In this document: one piece after another, positions 34,703-44,188 of the stretch
Layout: every line of letters starts with the position of its first letter
How positions within the stretch are numbered: position 1 is the first letter of the stretch
Assembly: GCF_934746965.1 (NCBI RefSeq)
Contig: NZ_CAKVFS010000004.1
Coordinates: 62,001 to 126,000 of the forward strand
From: an uncultured Methanobrevibacter sp.
Lineage (GTDB): Archaea > Methanobacteriota > Methanobacteria > Methanobacteriales > Methanobacteriaceae
Reading direction: 5' to 3'
Length of the DNA stretch: 64,000 nt
Translations under genes and position numbers: made by a program
Notes under the pieces: generated by a model
What the model was told of the DNA's origin: nothing
Seen by the model: only the letters and a program-made list of their open reading frames with translations
Databases searched by the model: none

Positions 34703-35598
34703 TATTTTCCTATTTTTAATTGTTTTATTTTGTTTATATTTAATCCAGTTATTTTAGATATTTGTTTTATAGGAATTCCTTCTTTTATCATATTTCCAGC
34801 TATTTCTTCTTTTCCTTCTTTTATTCCTTCTTGTATGAGTTTAGATTCTTTTTTAAGTAAGATTTCATTTATGCTTGATTCGTTGATTAAGGTCATTGTT
34901 TTCACCTTTTCTTGCGTGTTTTTATTTTGAATAAATATTTCTGTTGTTAGCCACAATCCCCAAAACAGTATTTGTGAGTGTTCTTCTGTTAAGTTATTGA
35001 TTTTAATAGCTAAGTTACAGATTTCTTCAATTACCTCTTCAGATTCTTTTGTTGTTTTTAAGAATGGTAAGATAATTAAATCTAAGATGTCAAAATCGGT
35101 TAGTTTTTCGTTGTTTTTTATTTTGTTTTTTACATTTTTTAATCTTTTGTCACCTTTGTAATTTTTCAAAAACTTCATTTTCTTGGGAGCATAATTATTG
35201 TTGTCACTAAATTTAACATTGGTTATTGACTTATTGGGGTCTCCTGTAGATATTATAACAGTGTTTACTAATTTTTTCGTCTTTTTGTATAAATTCATAT
35301 CATTAATTCCAGTACGGATAATGTTATTTTCAGTCAAATTAGAACTGAAATGTTCATAGTGTACAAATGAATCATCTTCCATTTGATAAACAAAATCCAT
35401 CAATTGAGAAGTATAATCATCAGTTATTAGTTCAGTAGAATGGATATTTTTAACTTTCGTGCATGTCATTGCAGTGTATTTTTCATTATTTTCTTTTTCT
35501 AGCATTTCCAGATAATCAAAGAGATGTTGGCCAAAAAAATATGCCAATTCTTTTAAAAGCCTATCTTGTTTATGAAATACCATGAATGAATTCTCCAT
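34702..35598 (-). CDS. Rpn/PD-(D/E)XK transposase-associated family protein
   Basis: 298 residues. The ending KEGKEEIAGNMIKEGIPIKQISKITGLNINKIKQLK is characteristic of the Rpn (recombination-promoting nuclease, Transposase_31/PDDEXK_2) group, in which a coiled segment is followed by a small HTH. The N-terminal nuclease-like domain is weakly conserved and I cannot place the catalytic D...ExK residues with certainty. Such genes spread as mobile-like orphans in gut microbes. It sits alone and on the opposite strand inside the surface glycan island, suggesting insertion between gpsA and the cytidylyltransferase gene. Confidence 0.6.
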   Translation of the reverse strand: MENSFMVFHKQDRLLKELAYFFGQHLFDYLEMLEKENNEKYTAMTCTKVKNIHSTELITDDYTSQLMDFVYQMEDDSFVHYEHFSSNLTENNIIRTGINDMNLYKKTKKLVNTVIISTGDPNKSITNVKFSDNNNYAPKKMKFLKNYKGDKRLKNVKNKIKNNEKLTDFDILDLIILPFLKTTKESEEVIEEICNLAIKINNLTEEHSQILFWGLWLTTEIFIQNKNTQEKVKTMTLINESSINEILLKKESKLIQEGIKEGKEEIAGNMIKEGIPIKQISKITGLNINKIKQLKIGK

Positions 35599-35850
35599 TT
35601 TTAATTTATTTTTTTAAAATAGTATTGTTAAAATACAATAATACTTTGTAATATGGATTATATAAACTTTATTTTAAAAATTAAGACAATTTTATACTTT
35701 AAAAGCAATTTTACTCTATTGGAGCATTTAATTATGAAAGCAATTTTTTAATCTAAAAGCAATATCTAATCTACTTCTTTCTTTTTAAAATATAATATGT
35801 AGTTTTTAAAAGAACAATTAGTATAAATAATAAATGACAAATTTTATAAT
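35599..35850. other. Divergent intergenic region with degenerate short repeats
   Basis: 252 bases. Between about 35692 and 35775 the motif AAAGCAATTTT or a close variant recurs four times (for example at 35702, 35738 and 35757). These may be decayed insertion scars or weak binding sites. The promoter of the cytidylyltransferase gene must lie here, with a TATA-like TATAAATAA near 35822. Confidence 0.35.
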
Positions 35851-36546
35851 ATGATATGTGCTGCACTACTTGCTGGAGGTATTGGAACTCGTTTAGATGT
35901 TGGAATGCCTAAGCAATTTTATTTAATAGCAGGTAAACCAATTTTAATACATTCTTTAGAAGCTTTCTTAAAAGTTGATGAAATGGATGAAATTATTGTA
36001 TCTTCACCAAAAGAATGTATTAATAAGACCAAAGAAGTAATAAAAGAATATAATTTAACAGATTCAAGAATCACTGTTATAAAAGGTGGAAAAAGACGTA
36101 GTGATACAATTTTAAATTCTATTAATTATACTATTGAAAATAATTATCCTAAAGATTCTATAATGGTTACTCATGATGCTGCAAGAATATTTGTAACTCC
36201 TCAATTAATTAAAGATAGTATTGAATGTGCAAAACAATATGGTGCAGCTAGTGCAGTTATTCCAGCTACAGATGTAATATTTGAATCTAAAAAACAAGGA
36301 TTATTAACTGATGTTCCTGATAGGCAGTATTTATTACAATCTCAAACACCACAATCATTTAATATTGACCATTATTTAGAAATTTATAATGATTTGTCTG
36401 ATGAAGAGATTGATAAGTTAGATGAAGCGATGATTTTATTTCACATGAGAAATCATGAAATTAGATTATTTGATGGGGATGGGACTAATTTTAAAGTTAC
36501 AAGGCCTTCAGATATTAAAATAGCTAATGCAATGTTAAGGGGATAA
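35851..36546 (+). CDS. IspD/TarI-family cytidylyltransferase
   Basis: 231 residues with AALLAGGIGTRL (4-15), MPKQFYLIAGKPIL, VTHDAARIFVTP and DVPDRQYLLQSQTPQSF, the markers of the IspD family. It transfers CMP from CTP to a polyol phosphate. Archaea make isoprenoids by the mevalonate route (HMG-CoA synthase is at 55.8 kb here), so the IspD reaction is unlikely. A TarI-type role making CDP-ribitol, or a related CDP-polyol, for surface decoration fits the neighbours. The next gene starts 1 base after the stop. Confidence 0.85.
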   Translation: MICAALLAGGIGTRLDVGMPKQFYLIAGKPILIHSLEAFLKVDEMDEIIVSSPKECINKTKEVIKEYNLTDSRITVIKGGKRRSDTILNSINYTIENNYPKDSIMVTHDAARIFVTPQLIKDSIECAKQYGAASAVIPATDVIFESKKQGLLTDVPDRQYLLQSQTPQSFNIDHYLEIYNDLSDEEIDKLDEAMILFHMRNHEIRLFDGDGTNFKVTRPSDIKIANAMLRG

Positions 36547-36547
36547 A

Positions 36548-37843
36548 ATGGTAGATATTGTAATATTTTATGAACTTCCAGAAAGAGAATTAAACAATGC
36601 TAATCTTCTAAAAGCAGAATTTGAAAAAAGAGGATATTCTGTTGATATATTGGGTTATTATAATTATAGGGAACTTATTTTTCCAAGAAAATATAAACCA
36701 AAATTATTAATTGGTCAAGCAGGTTATAATAATAATGATATTGAAAGATATACAGTTAGATTTAAACCAAAAATTGATAAAATACTCAATTTAAGATATG
36801 AACAAGTAATAGCTAAAAGAATTCTTGATTCTAAAGCCCATTATCCAAAAGAATATATGAAAAAAGCTAGTCATGTCTGTTGGAGTGAAAAAATAAAACA
36901 TGACCTGATGGCAGAGGGAATTGAAGAAAAAAATTTGCCAGTTACTGGTGATATTAAAACAGATTTTTCAAACCATAAATTTGATTCATTTTTCAAAACT
37001 AAAGAAGAATTAGCTAAAGAATTTAATTTAGATTCAAATAAAGAATGGATTTTATTTATTTCAAGTTTCACGTTTAATGAAAAGGATTCTAAACGTTTAA
37101 TGAGTATGAATCATAATTTAGATGATGGTAAATATATGCAAAAATGGAATGTAGAATCAAAAGCTATTATAATGGAATGGTTTGAAAAATTTTTAAAAAG
37201 ACATCCTGATAAAGAATTTATCTACCGTCCACATCCCGTGGAATTTAATGTACTTGATGAAGATTCTACAATTAGTATTTTGGATGAAAAATATTCAAAT
37301 TTTCATTACATCAATAAATATGCAATTCAAGAATGGATAAGGCCTTGTGATTATTTAAATACTGTTATAAGTACGTCTATTATTGATGTTTACTTACTTG
37401 AAAAACAATGTAACATTTTAAGACCTGTTGAATTAAATCCAGATTTTGATAATCCTCTACTTGTTGGTGCTAAAACAATTAATAATTATGAAGATTTTGA
37501 AAAGTTAAATACTCATAAAAACACTGGGGAATTTCCAGTTTCTCGTGAAATGATTAATCAATATTATGATTTTGGAGATAAATTAGCTTATGAAAAAATT
37601 TGTGATTATGCAGAAAAAATGATTAATGATGATTCCTTTAAACATGATTTTTATCCAAATCATTCAAGATTCCATAGATTAAAATTTGTAATTAAAAGAT
37701 CTTTGGATGTTCCAAAATTAATTCCTGCAGTTATTAAATCAGCTATTAAAAATAAATCTTCTACATCTAAAACTAAAGATAATAGGTCAATTTATGAAAA
37801 AAATGCTAAAAAAATAAAAGAAATTATTAATCATTCATCATAA
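36548..37843 (+). CDS. Surface carbohydrate biosynthesis protein, CDP-glycerol transferase-like
   Basis: 431 residues with a GT-B-type two-domain layout: an N-terminal Rossmann half with YELPERELNNANLL and a second half carrying YRPHP (about 225-229), as in CDP-glycerol glycerophosphotransferase-like and surface-polysaccharide proteins of the TIGR04396 type. The C-terminal ~40 residues are strongly basic and could touch the membrane. It is directly downstream of the TarI-like gene, 1 base away, so it probably uses its CDP-polyol product. Exact substrate unknown. Its stop overlaps the LicD gene by 13 bases from the opposite strand. Confidence 0.75.
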   Translation: MVDIVIFYELPERELNNANLLKAEFEKRGYSVDILGYYNYRELIFPRKYKPKLLIGQAGYNNNDIERYTVRFKPKIDKILNLRYEQVIAKRILDSKAHYPKEYMKKASHVCWSEKIKHDLMAEGIEEKNLPVTGDIKTDFSNHKFDSFFKTKEELAKEFNLDSNKEWILFISSFTFNEKDSKRLMSMNHNLDDGKYMQKWNVESKAIIMEWFEKFLKRHPDKEFIYRPHPVEFNVLDEDSTISILDEKYSNFHYINKYAIQEWIRPCDYLNTVISTSIIDVYLLEKQCNILRPVELNPDFDNPLLVGAKTINNYEDFEKLNTHKNTGEFPVSREMINQYYDFGDKLAYEKICDYAEKMINDDSFKHDFYPNHSRFHRLKFVIKRSLDVPKLIPAVIKSAIKNKSSTSKTKDNRSIYEKNAKKIKEIINHSS

Positions 37844-38664
37844 GGTCCAAAATCTATTTTTTGAGTTATATGATTGTATCTTTCAGATTCGGGAGGTAAA
37901 GTCATATAATCTCCATAAATCTGTGTAAGAATACTGTCAAGATTATTTGGACAATTAACTTCCACATCTTCAAACATTATCTTCTTACTAGGTTTAAAAT
38001 CTTTTATTTCATAAATTTGTGGGTGATGAAGGGCTGAAATATCACAAACATATCTGCACTCTTTTTCGTTGTATTTATCTAATAATTTATGTGTTTTTTT
38101 AAATAATTTTTCTCTTGAAATATTAAATAATTTTAAAAATCCATGACCTATATTAGCTAATGTTTGAACTAAAAGAGGATAACCTTCAAATTTTATAACA
38201 GACATTGCAAGTAATCTATCTAAGAAACGGCAACGTTTCACATGGATTAATCTTTTTAGTTTATTATCTGGGACATTGTCTAATACAAAGATATCAATAT
38301 CAATTCCTAAATCAAAATCTACTTGATTAACCCACCATTCTTCAAAAATAGTATTTTTCAACATAATTTTTGAAAATAAAAAGAAATAATCTTTTGTTTT
38401 ACTTGTTAAAAAATTATATTTGTCATTAGATTTGGAAAGTGCAACTTTCTTAAATTTTTCATAGTCTTTCCTAAACATTATAATGTCAATATCATCATCC
38501 CATGGGATAAATCCCCCATGTCTAACAGCACCTAATGCACTACCACCATAAATAAAATATTCTATATCATTTTTTTCACAAATAGCCATAAAATCTTTTA
38601 GAATCATAAGTTCTAATTTTTGTAATTTTTGGATTGTGTCATCAGAATAGTCAGTATAGTGCAT
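37831..38664 (-). CDS. LicD-family phosphotransferase
   Basis: 277 residues with the LicD core at 39-60 (YGGSALGAVRHGG then FIPWDDDID). It shares with the LicD at 16441 the overall length, the FVLDNVPDNK segment and the C-terminal PPESERYNHI and DFGPYD ends, so the two are paralogues. AAAGGGA precedes the start. It is convergent with the preceding carbohydrate gene, 13 bases overlapping. It probably transfers a phospho-substituent to the glycan built by this island. Confidence 0.88.
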   Translation of the reverse strand: MHYTDYSDDTIQKLQKLELMILKDFMAICEKNDIEYFIYGGSALGAVRHGGFIPWDDDIDIIMFRKDYEKFKKVALSKSNDKYNFLTSKTKDYFFLFSKIMLKNTIFEEWWVNQVDFDLGIDIDIFVLDNVPDNKLKRLIHVKRCRFLDRLLAMSVIKFEGYPLLVQTLANIGHGFLKLFNISREKLFKKTHKLLDKYNEKECRYVCDISALHHPQIYEIKDFKPSKKIMFEDVEVNCPNNLDSILTQIYGDYMTLPPESERYNHITQKIDFGPYDE

Positions 38665-38752
38665 TATTTATCCCTTTCAAAAACTTGTTAAATATATAAT
38701 TTAGTTAAATTTACATATATAACTTTTCTAATGGAAATTTTTATAAATCATG

Positions 38753-38760
38753 TTTATATA
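38753..38760 (+). promoter_or_regulatory. TATA box for the GT2 gene
   Basis: TTTATATA at 38753-38760 lies 30 bases before the ATG at 38791, which predicts a transcription start close to 38783 and a very short leader. A GGGAAG just before the ATG could still serve as ribosome binding site if the start is slightly upstream. Confidence 0.5.
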
Positions 38761-38790
38761 AAGTTTAAGTATAACTGAAATGGGAAGAAT

Positions 38791-39834
38791 ATGACTTTTA
38801 AAATTAGTGTGATAATGCCTGTTTATAATGCTGAAAAGGATTTGGATGCAGCTATTAATTCAGTAATAAATCAATCTTTAGGTTTTGAAAACATTGAATT
38901 AATAATAGTTGATGATTGTTCAACAGATAATTCTAGAAGTATTATAAGTAGCTATGCTGAAAAATATGATAATATTGTTCCTGTTTTTTTAGATGAAAAC
39001 TCAGGACTTCCAGGTAAACCACGTAGTTTAGGTATTAAATATGCTAGTGCAGAGTATATATCTTTTTTAGATTCTGATGATGAATATCTGCCATCAGGAC
39101 TTAAATCTTTATATGATACTATTTCAATGGAGGATTCTGATTTTACAATTGGATCACATATTATTAACTTAGATGGGGATAAAGTTAAGGTTAAATTCTT
39201 ACAAAGTAATGAAAATTTAGTTAATTTAAACCCTTTAGAATCTCAAAAAGTCTTTGATAGTTTAAGTTTAAATTATTTTGTAGCTCCATGGGGTAAAATC
39301 TTTAAAAAAGATTTAATTTTAGAAAATAATATAACTTTTCTGGAAGATTCATTATGTGAAGATACTTATTTTTATTTCAAAGCATTAATAAATTCAAATA
39401 AAGTTTCTATTTTACCTAATACTCAAGTTTATATGTACAATACTTTTGAACATAAAAAAACAGCTATACATGGGCATGATGTAAAGAAGTTTAATAGATT
39501 CTTAAAAGGCATGTATAAAGTTAATAATCTTTTAGAATCAATAAAATTATCTCAACATGTAACAATAGGAGAAAATATTGGAAGTTTGCTTTTAATTTTT
39601 TCTAATTTAGATAATAAACATAAAATGGCTGCTGTTAAGGAAATTTACAAATTTGAAAAACATCTAAATTGTAAAATTGATATTCATAGAAGAGAAATAG
39701 CTATTTTAAATAATAAAGTTTTAAACAAACAATTTAAACAAGCTATATTTATCTCTAAAGTATATACTTCACTTTACAATAATCAAACAATAAAAAATCT
39801 TTATAGGAAATTTAATATTAGGAAAAATAATTAA
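38791..39834 (+). CDS. Family 2 glycosyltransferase
   Basis: 347 residues with MPVYNAEKDL at the N-terminus, VDDCSTD and a proper FLDSDDEY metal-binding motif near residue 92. It resembles the GT2 at 10574 in its N-terminal third (shared NAEK, NSIINQS-like and GFENIELI segments). The C-terminal third is basic and helical, as in that protein. It closes the 28-40 kb glycan island and stands as its own unit. Donor and acceptor sugars unknown. Confidence 0.87.
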   Translation: MTFKISVIMPVYNAEKDLDAAINSVINQSLGFENIELIIVDDCSTDNSRSIISSYAEKYDNIVPVFLDENSGLPGKPRSLGIKYASAEYISFLDSDDEYLPSGLKSLYDTISMEDSDFTIGSHIINLDGDKVKVKFLQSNENLVNLNPLESQKVFDSLSLNYFVAPWGKIFKKDLILENNITFLEDSLCEDTYFYFKALINSNKVSILPNTQVYMYNTFEHKKTAIHGHDVKKFNRFLKGMYKVNNLLESIKLSQHVTIGENIGSLLLIFSNLDNKHKMAAVKEIYKFEKHLNCKIDIHRREIAILNNKVLNKQFKQAIFISKVYTSLYNNQTIKNLYRKFNIRKNN

Positions 39835-39946
39835 AATATTATTCACCTTAACTAAAATAAATTTCAATAGTTTTAGTTCTTTTTTATATATTTTTTTATT
39901 TCATTAGTTATTTTTAAAAAGAAATCTTTGATTTTAATACAAGAAG

Positions 39947-39954
39947 TTATATAG
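39947..39954 (+). promoter_or_regulatory. TATA box for the purC operon
   Basis: TTATATAG at 39947-39954, 53 bases before the purC ATG, preceded by a purine-rich AAGAAG that can act as BRE. It is the best promoter candidate for purC-purS-purQ-cobA-glmS. Confidence 0.45.
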
Positions 39955-40006
39955 TATTTTAATCAAAATTATACATAATATAAATTTAAAAATTACTGTT
40001 GATATC

Positions 40007-40738
40007 ATGGATAAAAAAGAGTTAATTAATAAGGGTAAAGTAAAAAGTGTATTTAATACTGATAATGAAGATGAAGTTATCATTGAATTTAGGGATGATA
40101 TGACTGCTGGTGATGGTGCAAGAAAAGAAGTTATGAGTAAAAAAGGTTCTTATAATGCACTTATTTCTACTAAACTTTTCAAAGTATTAGAGGAAAATGG
40201 TATTAAAACACAATTTGTTGATTTACCTGAAACTAATGTGATGGTAGCTAAAAAATTAGAAATGATTCCTATTGAAGTTATTATTAGAAATATAGCTACT
40301 GGTAGTTTAATTCGTAAATATCCGATAGCTGATGGTACTAAATTAGAACCACCTATTGTTCAAATGGACTTTAAGGCTGATGAGTTCCATGATCCAATGC
40401 TTAATGATTCTATTATTAAAGCTTTAGGATTAGCTACTCAGGAAGAAATTGATGAATTAACTCAAAAAGCATTAAAAATTAATGAAATTTTATCTAAATT
40501 CTTTTTAGATGCTGGAATTATATTAGTTGATTTTAAAATAGAATTTGGTAAAGATAAAAACGGTGAAATTATTTTAGGTGATGAAATTAGCCCAGATAGT
40601 TGTAGATTATGGGATAGTGAAACCTTAGATATGTTAGATAAAGAATTATTCAGGAAAGGTAAAGATAATGAAGTTATGGATGCTTATGTAGAAGTTTATA
40701 ATAGGATTATTCCTGATGATGAAAAAATAGAATTGTAA
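40007..40738 (+). CDS. purC: SAICAR synthetase
   Basis: 243 residues with the PurC pattern: KGKVKSVF at the ATP-binding start, EFRDDMTAGDGA, the IRNIATGSL segment, and the catalytic DFKIEFGKDKNGEIILGDEISPDSCRLWD. It joins CAIR to aspartate in purine synthesis. It leads a compact operon with 12-base gaps to purS and on to purQ, the usual archaeal/Firmicute arrangement. Confidence 0.97.
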   Translation: MDKKELINKGKVKSVFNTDNEDEVIIEFRDDMTAGDGARKEVMSKKGSYNALISTKLFKVLEENGIKTQFVDLPETNVMVAKKLEMIPIEVIIRNIATGSLIRKYPIADGTKLEPPIVQMDFKADEFHDPMLNDSIIKALGLATQEEIDELTQKALKINEILSKFFLDAGIILVDFKIEFGKDKNGEIILGDEISPDSCRLWDSETLDMLDKELFRKGKDNEVMDAYVEVYNRIIPDDEKIEL

Positions 40739-40750
40739 GGAGTTTTTAAA

Positions 40751-41017
40751 ATGATTTTTGATATTGAAGTTAAAGTATCTCTTAAAGAAGGTATGTTAAA
40801 TCCAGAAGCTACAACTATTGAAAGATCTCTTGCTTTACTTGGTTATGATGTTAAAAATGCAAATACTGTGGATGTTATCAAATTCCAAATGGAAGGTCAA
40901 GATAGGGAAGTAATTAGAGAAAATGTTGTAGATATGTGTGAAAGATTACTTTGTAATCCTGTAATTCATAATTATAAAATTAATGTTATTCCACAAAATT
41001 CTGCTTGTGGGGAATAA
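40751..41017 (+). CDS. purS: FGAM synthetase subunit PurS
   Basis: 88 residues: the N-terminal beta-strand DIEVKVSLKEGMLNPEATTIERSL is the PurS hallmark, and the chain ends in VDMCERLLCNPVIHNYKI. PurS bridges PurQ and PurL in the three-part FGAM synthetase. PurL is not in the window. GGAG precedes the start and the gaps on both sides are 12 bases. Confidence 0.96.
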   Translation: MIFDIEVKVSLKEGMLNPEATTIERSLALLGYDVKNANTVDVIKFQMEGQDREVIRENVVDMCERLLCNPVIHNYKINVIPQNSACGE

Positions 41018-41029
41018 GGAGTTTTTATA

Positions 41030-41674
41030 ATGAAAATTGGAGTAATTAGATTTCCAGGAACTAATTGTGATAGGGATGTAGCTAATGCTATTGAACTTGC
41101 AGGTTTAACTCCTGAGTATATCTGGTGGAATCAAGAAAATTTAACTGATTATGATGGTATTGTGATTCCAGGAGGATTTTCTTATGGGGATTATTTAAGA
41201 GCTGGAGCTATGGCTTCTATTACACCAGTTATTGATGGTATTAAAGAGTTAGTTAAAGAAGAAAAACCTGTTCTTGGAATTTGTAATGGTGCTCAAATTC
41301 TTGGTGAAATTGGACTTGTTCCAGGTGTTTTCATAACTAATGAAAATCCTAAATTTAATTGTGAATGGGTTGATTTAAAAGTTGGAACTACAAGAACACC
41401 ATTTACTAAAACTTTTAAAAAAGGTCAAACATTACAAATCCCAATAGCTCATGCAGAAGGAAGATTTTACACAGAAGATATAGATTTGTTAAAAGATCAA
41501 GATCAAATTGTTTTACAATTTAAAGATAAAAATCCTAATGGATCTATGGAAGCTATCACTAGTGTTTGTGATGAATCAGGACTTGTTTGTGCTATGATGC
41601 CTCATCCTGAACGTGCTTGTGAAGAAATATTAGGTTCTACAGATGGATTAAACTTTTTCAAAGGATTTTTATAA
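41030..41674 (+). CDS. purQ: FGAM synthetase glutaminase subunit PurQ
   Basis: 214 residues, a class I glutamine amidotransferase: RFPGTNCDRD at the N-terminus, GGFSYGDYLRAGA, the nucleophile Cys85 in GICNGAQ, and the His/Glu pair in MMPHPERA. It releases ammonia from glutamine for the PurS/PurL complex. It is in operon between purS and cobA. Confidence 0.97.
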   Translation: MKIGVIRFPGTNCDRDVANAIELAGLTPEYIWWNQENLTDYDGIVIPGGFSYGDYLRAGAMASITPVIDGIKELVKEEKPVLGICNGAQILGEIGLVPGVFITNENPKFNCEWVDLKVGTTRTPFTKTFKKGQTLQIPIAHAEGRFYTEDIDLLKDQDQIVLQFKDKNPNGSMEAITSVCDESGLVCAMMPHPERACEEILGSTDGLNFFKGFL

Positions 41675-41683
41675 GTGGTATAA

Positions 41684-42394
41684 ATGGTAGTTTATTTAGT
41701 TGGTGCAGGTCCTGGAGATGCAGATTTAATAACTCTTAAAGCTGTTAAAGCTTTAAATAAAGCAGATGTTGTTTTATATGATTATCTTGCTAATGATGAA
41801 ATTTTAGAACATGCTCCCGAAGATGCTCAAAAAATTTATGTTGGTAAAAAAGCTGGTGAACATTATAAAACACAAGATCAAATTAATGAATTGATTGTCC
41901 AACAAGCTAAAGAACATAATAATGTTGTTCGTCTTAAAGGAGGAGATCCTTTTGTATTTGGTCGTGGTGGAGAAGAAATATTGGCTTTAATGGAAAATAA
42001 TATAAAATTTGAAGTAATTCCGGGTGTAACTTCAGCTATTGGAGCACCAACTTCACTTGGACTACCGGTAACCCATAGGGCTTTAGCTACTTCTGTTACA
42101 TTGGTAACAGGACATGAAGATCCCACCAAAAAAGAAAATCAGGTTAAATGGGATTATACTGCAGATACATTAGTTATATTAATGGGTATAGGTAATATTA
42201 AAGAGAACACAACTGAAATTATGAAGTATCGTCCTGAAAATACTCCAGTTTGTGTTATAGAAAGTGGTACTTTGCCAAATGAAAATGTAATATTTGGTAC
42301 TTTAAAAAATATAGCTGAAAAGGAAATTAACACTCCAGCTATTTTAATTGTTGGGGATGTTGTAAATCTTTATAAAGATATTTATAATTATTGA
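41684..42394 (+). CDS. cobA: Uroporphyrinogen-III C-methyltransferase
   Basis: 236 residues: VGAGPGDADLITLKA and KKAGEH, RLKGGDPFVFGRG, TSAIGAPTSLGLPVTHR and TLVILMG are the marks of SUMT. It methylates uroporphyrinogen III twice with SAM to precorrin-2, the branch point to siroheme, cobamides and F430. It uses the product of HemD, encoded at 9.3 kb. Why it sits between purQ and glmS is not evident from function; the 9-base gaps show it belongs to the same transcript. There is no fused HemD domain. Confidence 0.95.
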   Translation: MVVYLVGAGPGDADLITLKAVKALNKADVVLYDYLANDEILEHAPEDAQKIYVGKKAGEHYKTQDQINELIVQQAKEHNNVVRLKGGDPFVFGRGGEEILALMENNIKFEVIPGVTSAIGAPTSLGLPVTHRALATSVTLVTGHEDPTKKENQVKWDYTADTLVILMGIGNIKENTTEIMKYRPENTPVCVIESGTLPNENVIFGTLKNIAEKEINTPAILIVGDVVNLYKDIYNY

Positions 42395-42403
42395 GGTGTA
42401 ACA

Positions 42404-44188
42404 ATGTGTGGAATTGTAGGTTGCATATTAAAAAATAATGATGATGCAGCTCCTGTTCTTTTAGATTGCATATCTAAATTGGAATACAGGGGTTATGATT
42501 CAATAGGTATAGCTACAGTTAGTGATAATGGTATTAACATTAAAAAAGATAAAGGGAAAATTGAAGAAGTTGATGCAGAGTTAGATTTAGCTGATATGCC
42601 AGGTTATTATGGTATTGCACATGTTCGTTGGGCTACTCATGGTGATCCAAATAAAATAAATGCACATCCACAAACTGATGAAACTGGATCAGTAGCTATT
42701 GTTCATAATGGAATTATTGAAAATTATTTAGATATTAAAACTCAACTTGAAGAAGAAGGTCATGTATTTAAATCAGATACTGATACTGAAGTCATCCCTC
42801 ATTTAATTCATAAATACATGGATAAAGGTTTTGATTTAGAAGATGCTTTACGTGAAACAGTTAATATAATTCATGGAGCTTATGCTATAGCAGCTATTAG
42901 TAAAGATGAACCTGATAAAATAATAGCTACTCGTAAAGACAGTCCATTAATTGTTGGTATTGGTGAAGAAGGTTATTATCTTGCTTCTGATTCTCCAGCT
43001 ATCTTAAAATATGCAAATAATATTATTTATCCTGAAAAAGGCGAATTTGTTATTATAACTAAAGATGAAATCATTGTTAAAGATGAATTTGATAATGTTG
43101 TAGAAAAAGAAATTGAAACTATTGATTGGACTCCTGAAATGGCTGAAAAGGAAGGCTATGATTATTTCATGATTAAAGAAATCAATGAGCAGTCCACTGC
43201 TGTTAGAAATACTTTAACTGAAAAAGATCACATTCAAAATATTATTGATGATTTGGGAGATATTTCAAGAATTTGTTTTGTAGCATGCGGTACATCTTAT
43301 CATGCTTCTTTAACAGGTAAATATCTTTTAGAATCTCTTGCAGGTATTCCAACAGATGTTATTTTAGCTTCTGAATTTAAATATTCTGTAAATACATTAA
43401 ATGAAAATACATTGGTTATATTCATATCTCAGTCTGGTGAAACTGCAGATAGTTTAAAAGCTTTAGATTTAGCTAATGAATCATCTAAAACATTAGGTAT
43501 AGTTAATGTAGCAGGTTCAGCTATTACACGCCGTGCTGATTATGTAATACAAACTCAAGCAGGTCCTGAAATAGGAGTAGCAGCAACTAAAACATATTTA
43601 AGTCAGTTAACTGCTATTTATTTATTTTCAGCATTGTTTGCTAAAGATGAAAAGTTACTTGAAGATATTCACAGAGTTCCAGATTTCATTGATGAATTAC
43701 TTAAAGAAACGGATTCAATTAAACAAATGTCTAAAAAATACAAGTTTGCTCGTGACTTTTTCTTTATTGGGAGAGGATATTCTTATCCAATAGCACTTGA
43801 AGGTGCACTTAAACTTAAAGAAATTACTTATATTCATGGTGAAGGTTATGCTGCAGGTGAACTTAAACATGGTCCGTTAGCACTTATTGATGAAGGTATT
43901 CCTGTTGTTGTAGTATTACCTCCTGGAGAAAATTATAGAAAAACAATGAGTAACTTAGAAGAAGTTAAATCTAGGGGTGCAGATATTTTAGCTATTGGTT
44001 CTAAAGATGATGATGGATTAAAATTAAAATCTGATGATTTATTTGATATTAATGGTGAAGTCAAAGAGATAATTGCTCCTTTGGTTTATATTGTACCATT
44101 ACAATTGCTTGCATATTTTGTTGCAGTTGAAAAAGGTTTGGATCCAGATAAACCTAAAAATTTAGCTAAATGTGTAACTGTGGAATAA
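42404..44188 (+). CDS. glmS: Glutamine-fructose-6-phosphate aminotransferase (isomerizing)
   Basis: 594 residues. Cys2 after the initiator (MCGIVGC) is the glutaminase nucleophile; the N-terminal domain has KLEYRGYDS and HVRWATHG. Two SIS domains follow, with FVACGTSYHAS and SQSGETADS, and the chain ends in LAKCVTVE as usual. It makes glucosamine-6-phosphate, which feeds UDP-GlcNAc to pseudomurein and to the pseudaminic acid pathway at 28 kb. GAGGTG precedes the start. No glmS ribozyme or riboswitch is visible in the 9-base gap after cobA. Confidence 0.97.
   Translation: MCGIVGCILKNNDDAAPVLLDCISKLEYRGYDSIGIATVSDNGINIKKDKGKIEEVDAELDLADMPGYYGIAHVRWATHGDPNKINAHPQTDETGSVAIVHNGIIENYLDIKTQLEEEGHVFKSDTDTEVIPHLIHKYMDKGFDLEDALRETVNIIHGAYAIAAISKDEPDKIIATRKDSPLIVGIGEEGYYLASDSPAILKYANNIIYPEKGEFVIITKDEIIVKDEFDNVVEKEIETIDWTPEMAEKEGYDYFMIKEINEQSTAVRNTLTEKDHIQNIIDDLGDISRICFVACGTSYHASLTGKYLLESLAGIPTDVILASEFKYSVNTLNENTLVIFISQSGETADSLKALDLANESSKTLGIVNVAGSAITRRADYVIQTQAGPEIGVAATKTYLSQLTAIYLFSALFAKDEKLLEDIHRVPDFIDELLKETDSIKQMSKKYKFARDFFFIGRGYSYPIALEGALKLKEITYIHGEGYAAGELKHGPLALIDEGIPVVVVLPPGENYRKTMSNLEEVKSRGADILAIGSKDDDGLKLKSDDLFDINGEVKEIIAPLVYIVPLQLLAYFVAVEKGLDPDKPKNLAKCVTVE

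Noticed and set aside
35851..36546. IspD of the MEP isoprenoid pathway
   Set aside because: The window encodes HMG-CoA synthase and thiolase of the mevalonate route, and the gene is linked to surface carbohydrate genes.
42395..42403. glmS ribozyme/riboswitch before glmS
   Set aside because: Only 9 bases separate cobA and glmS, leaving no room for the element.
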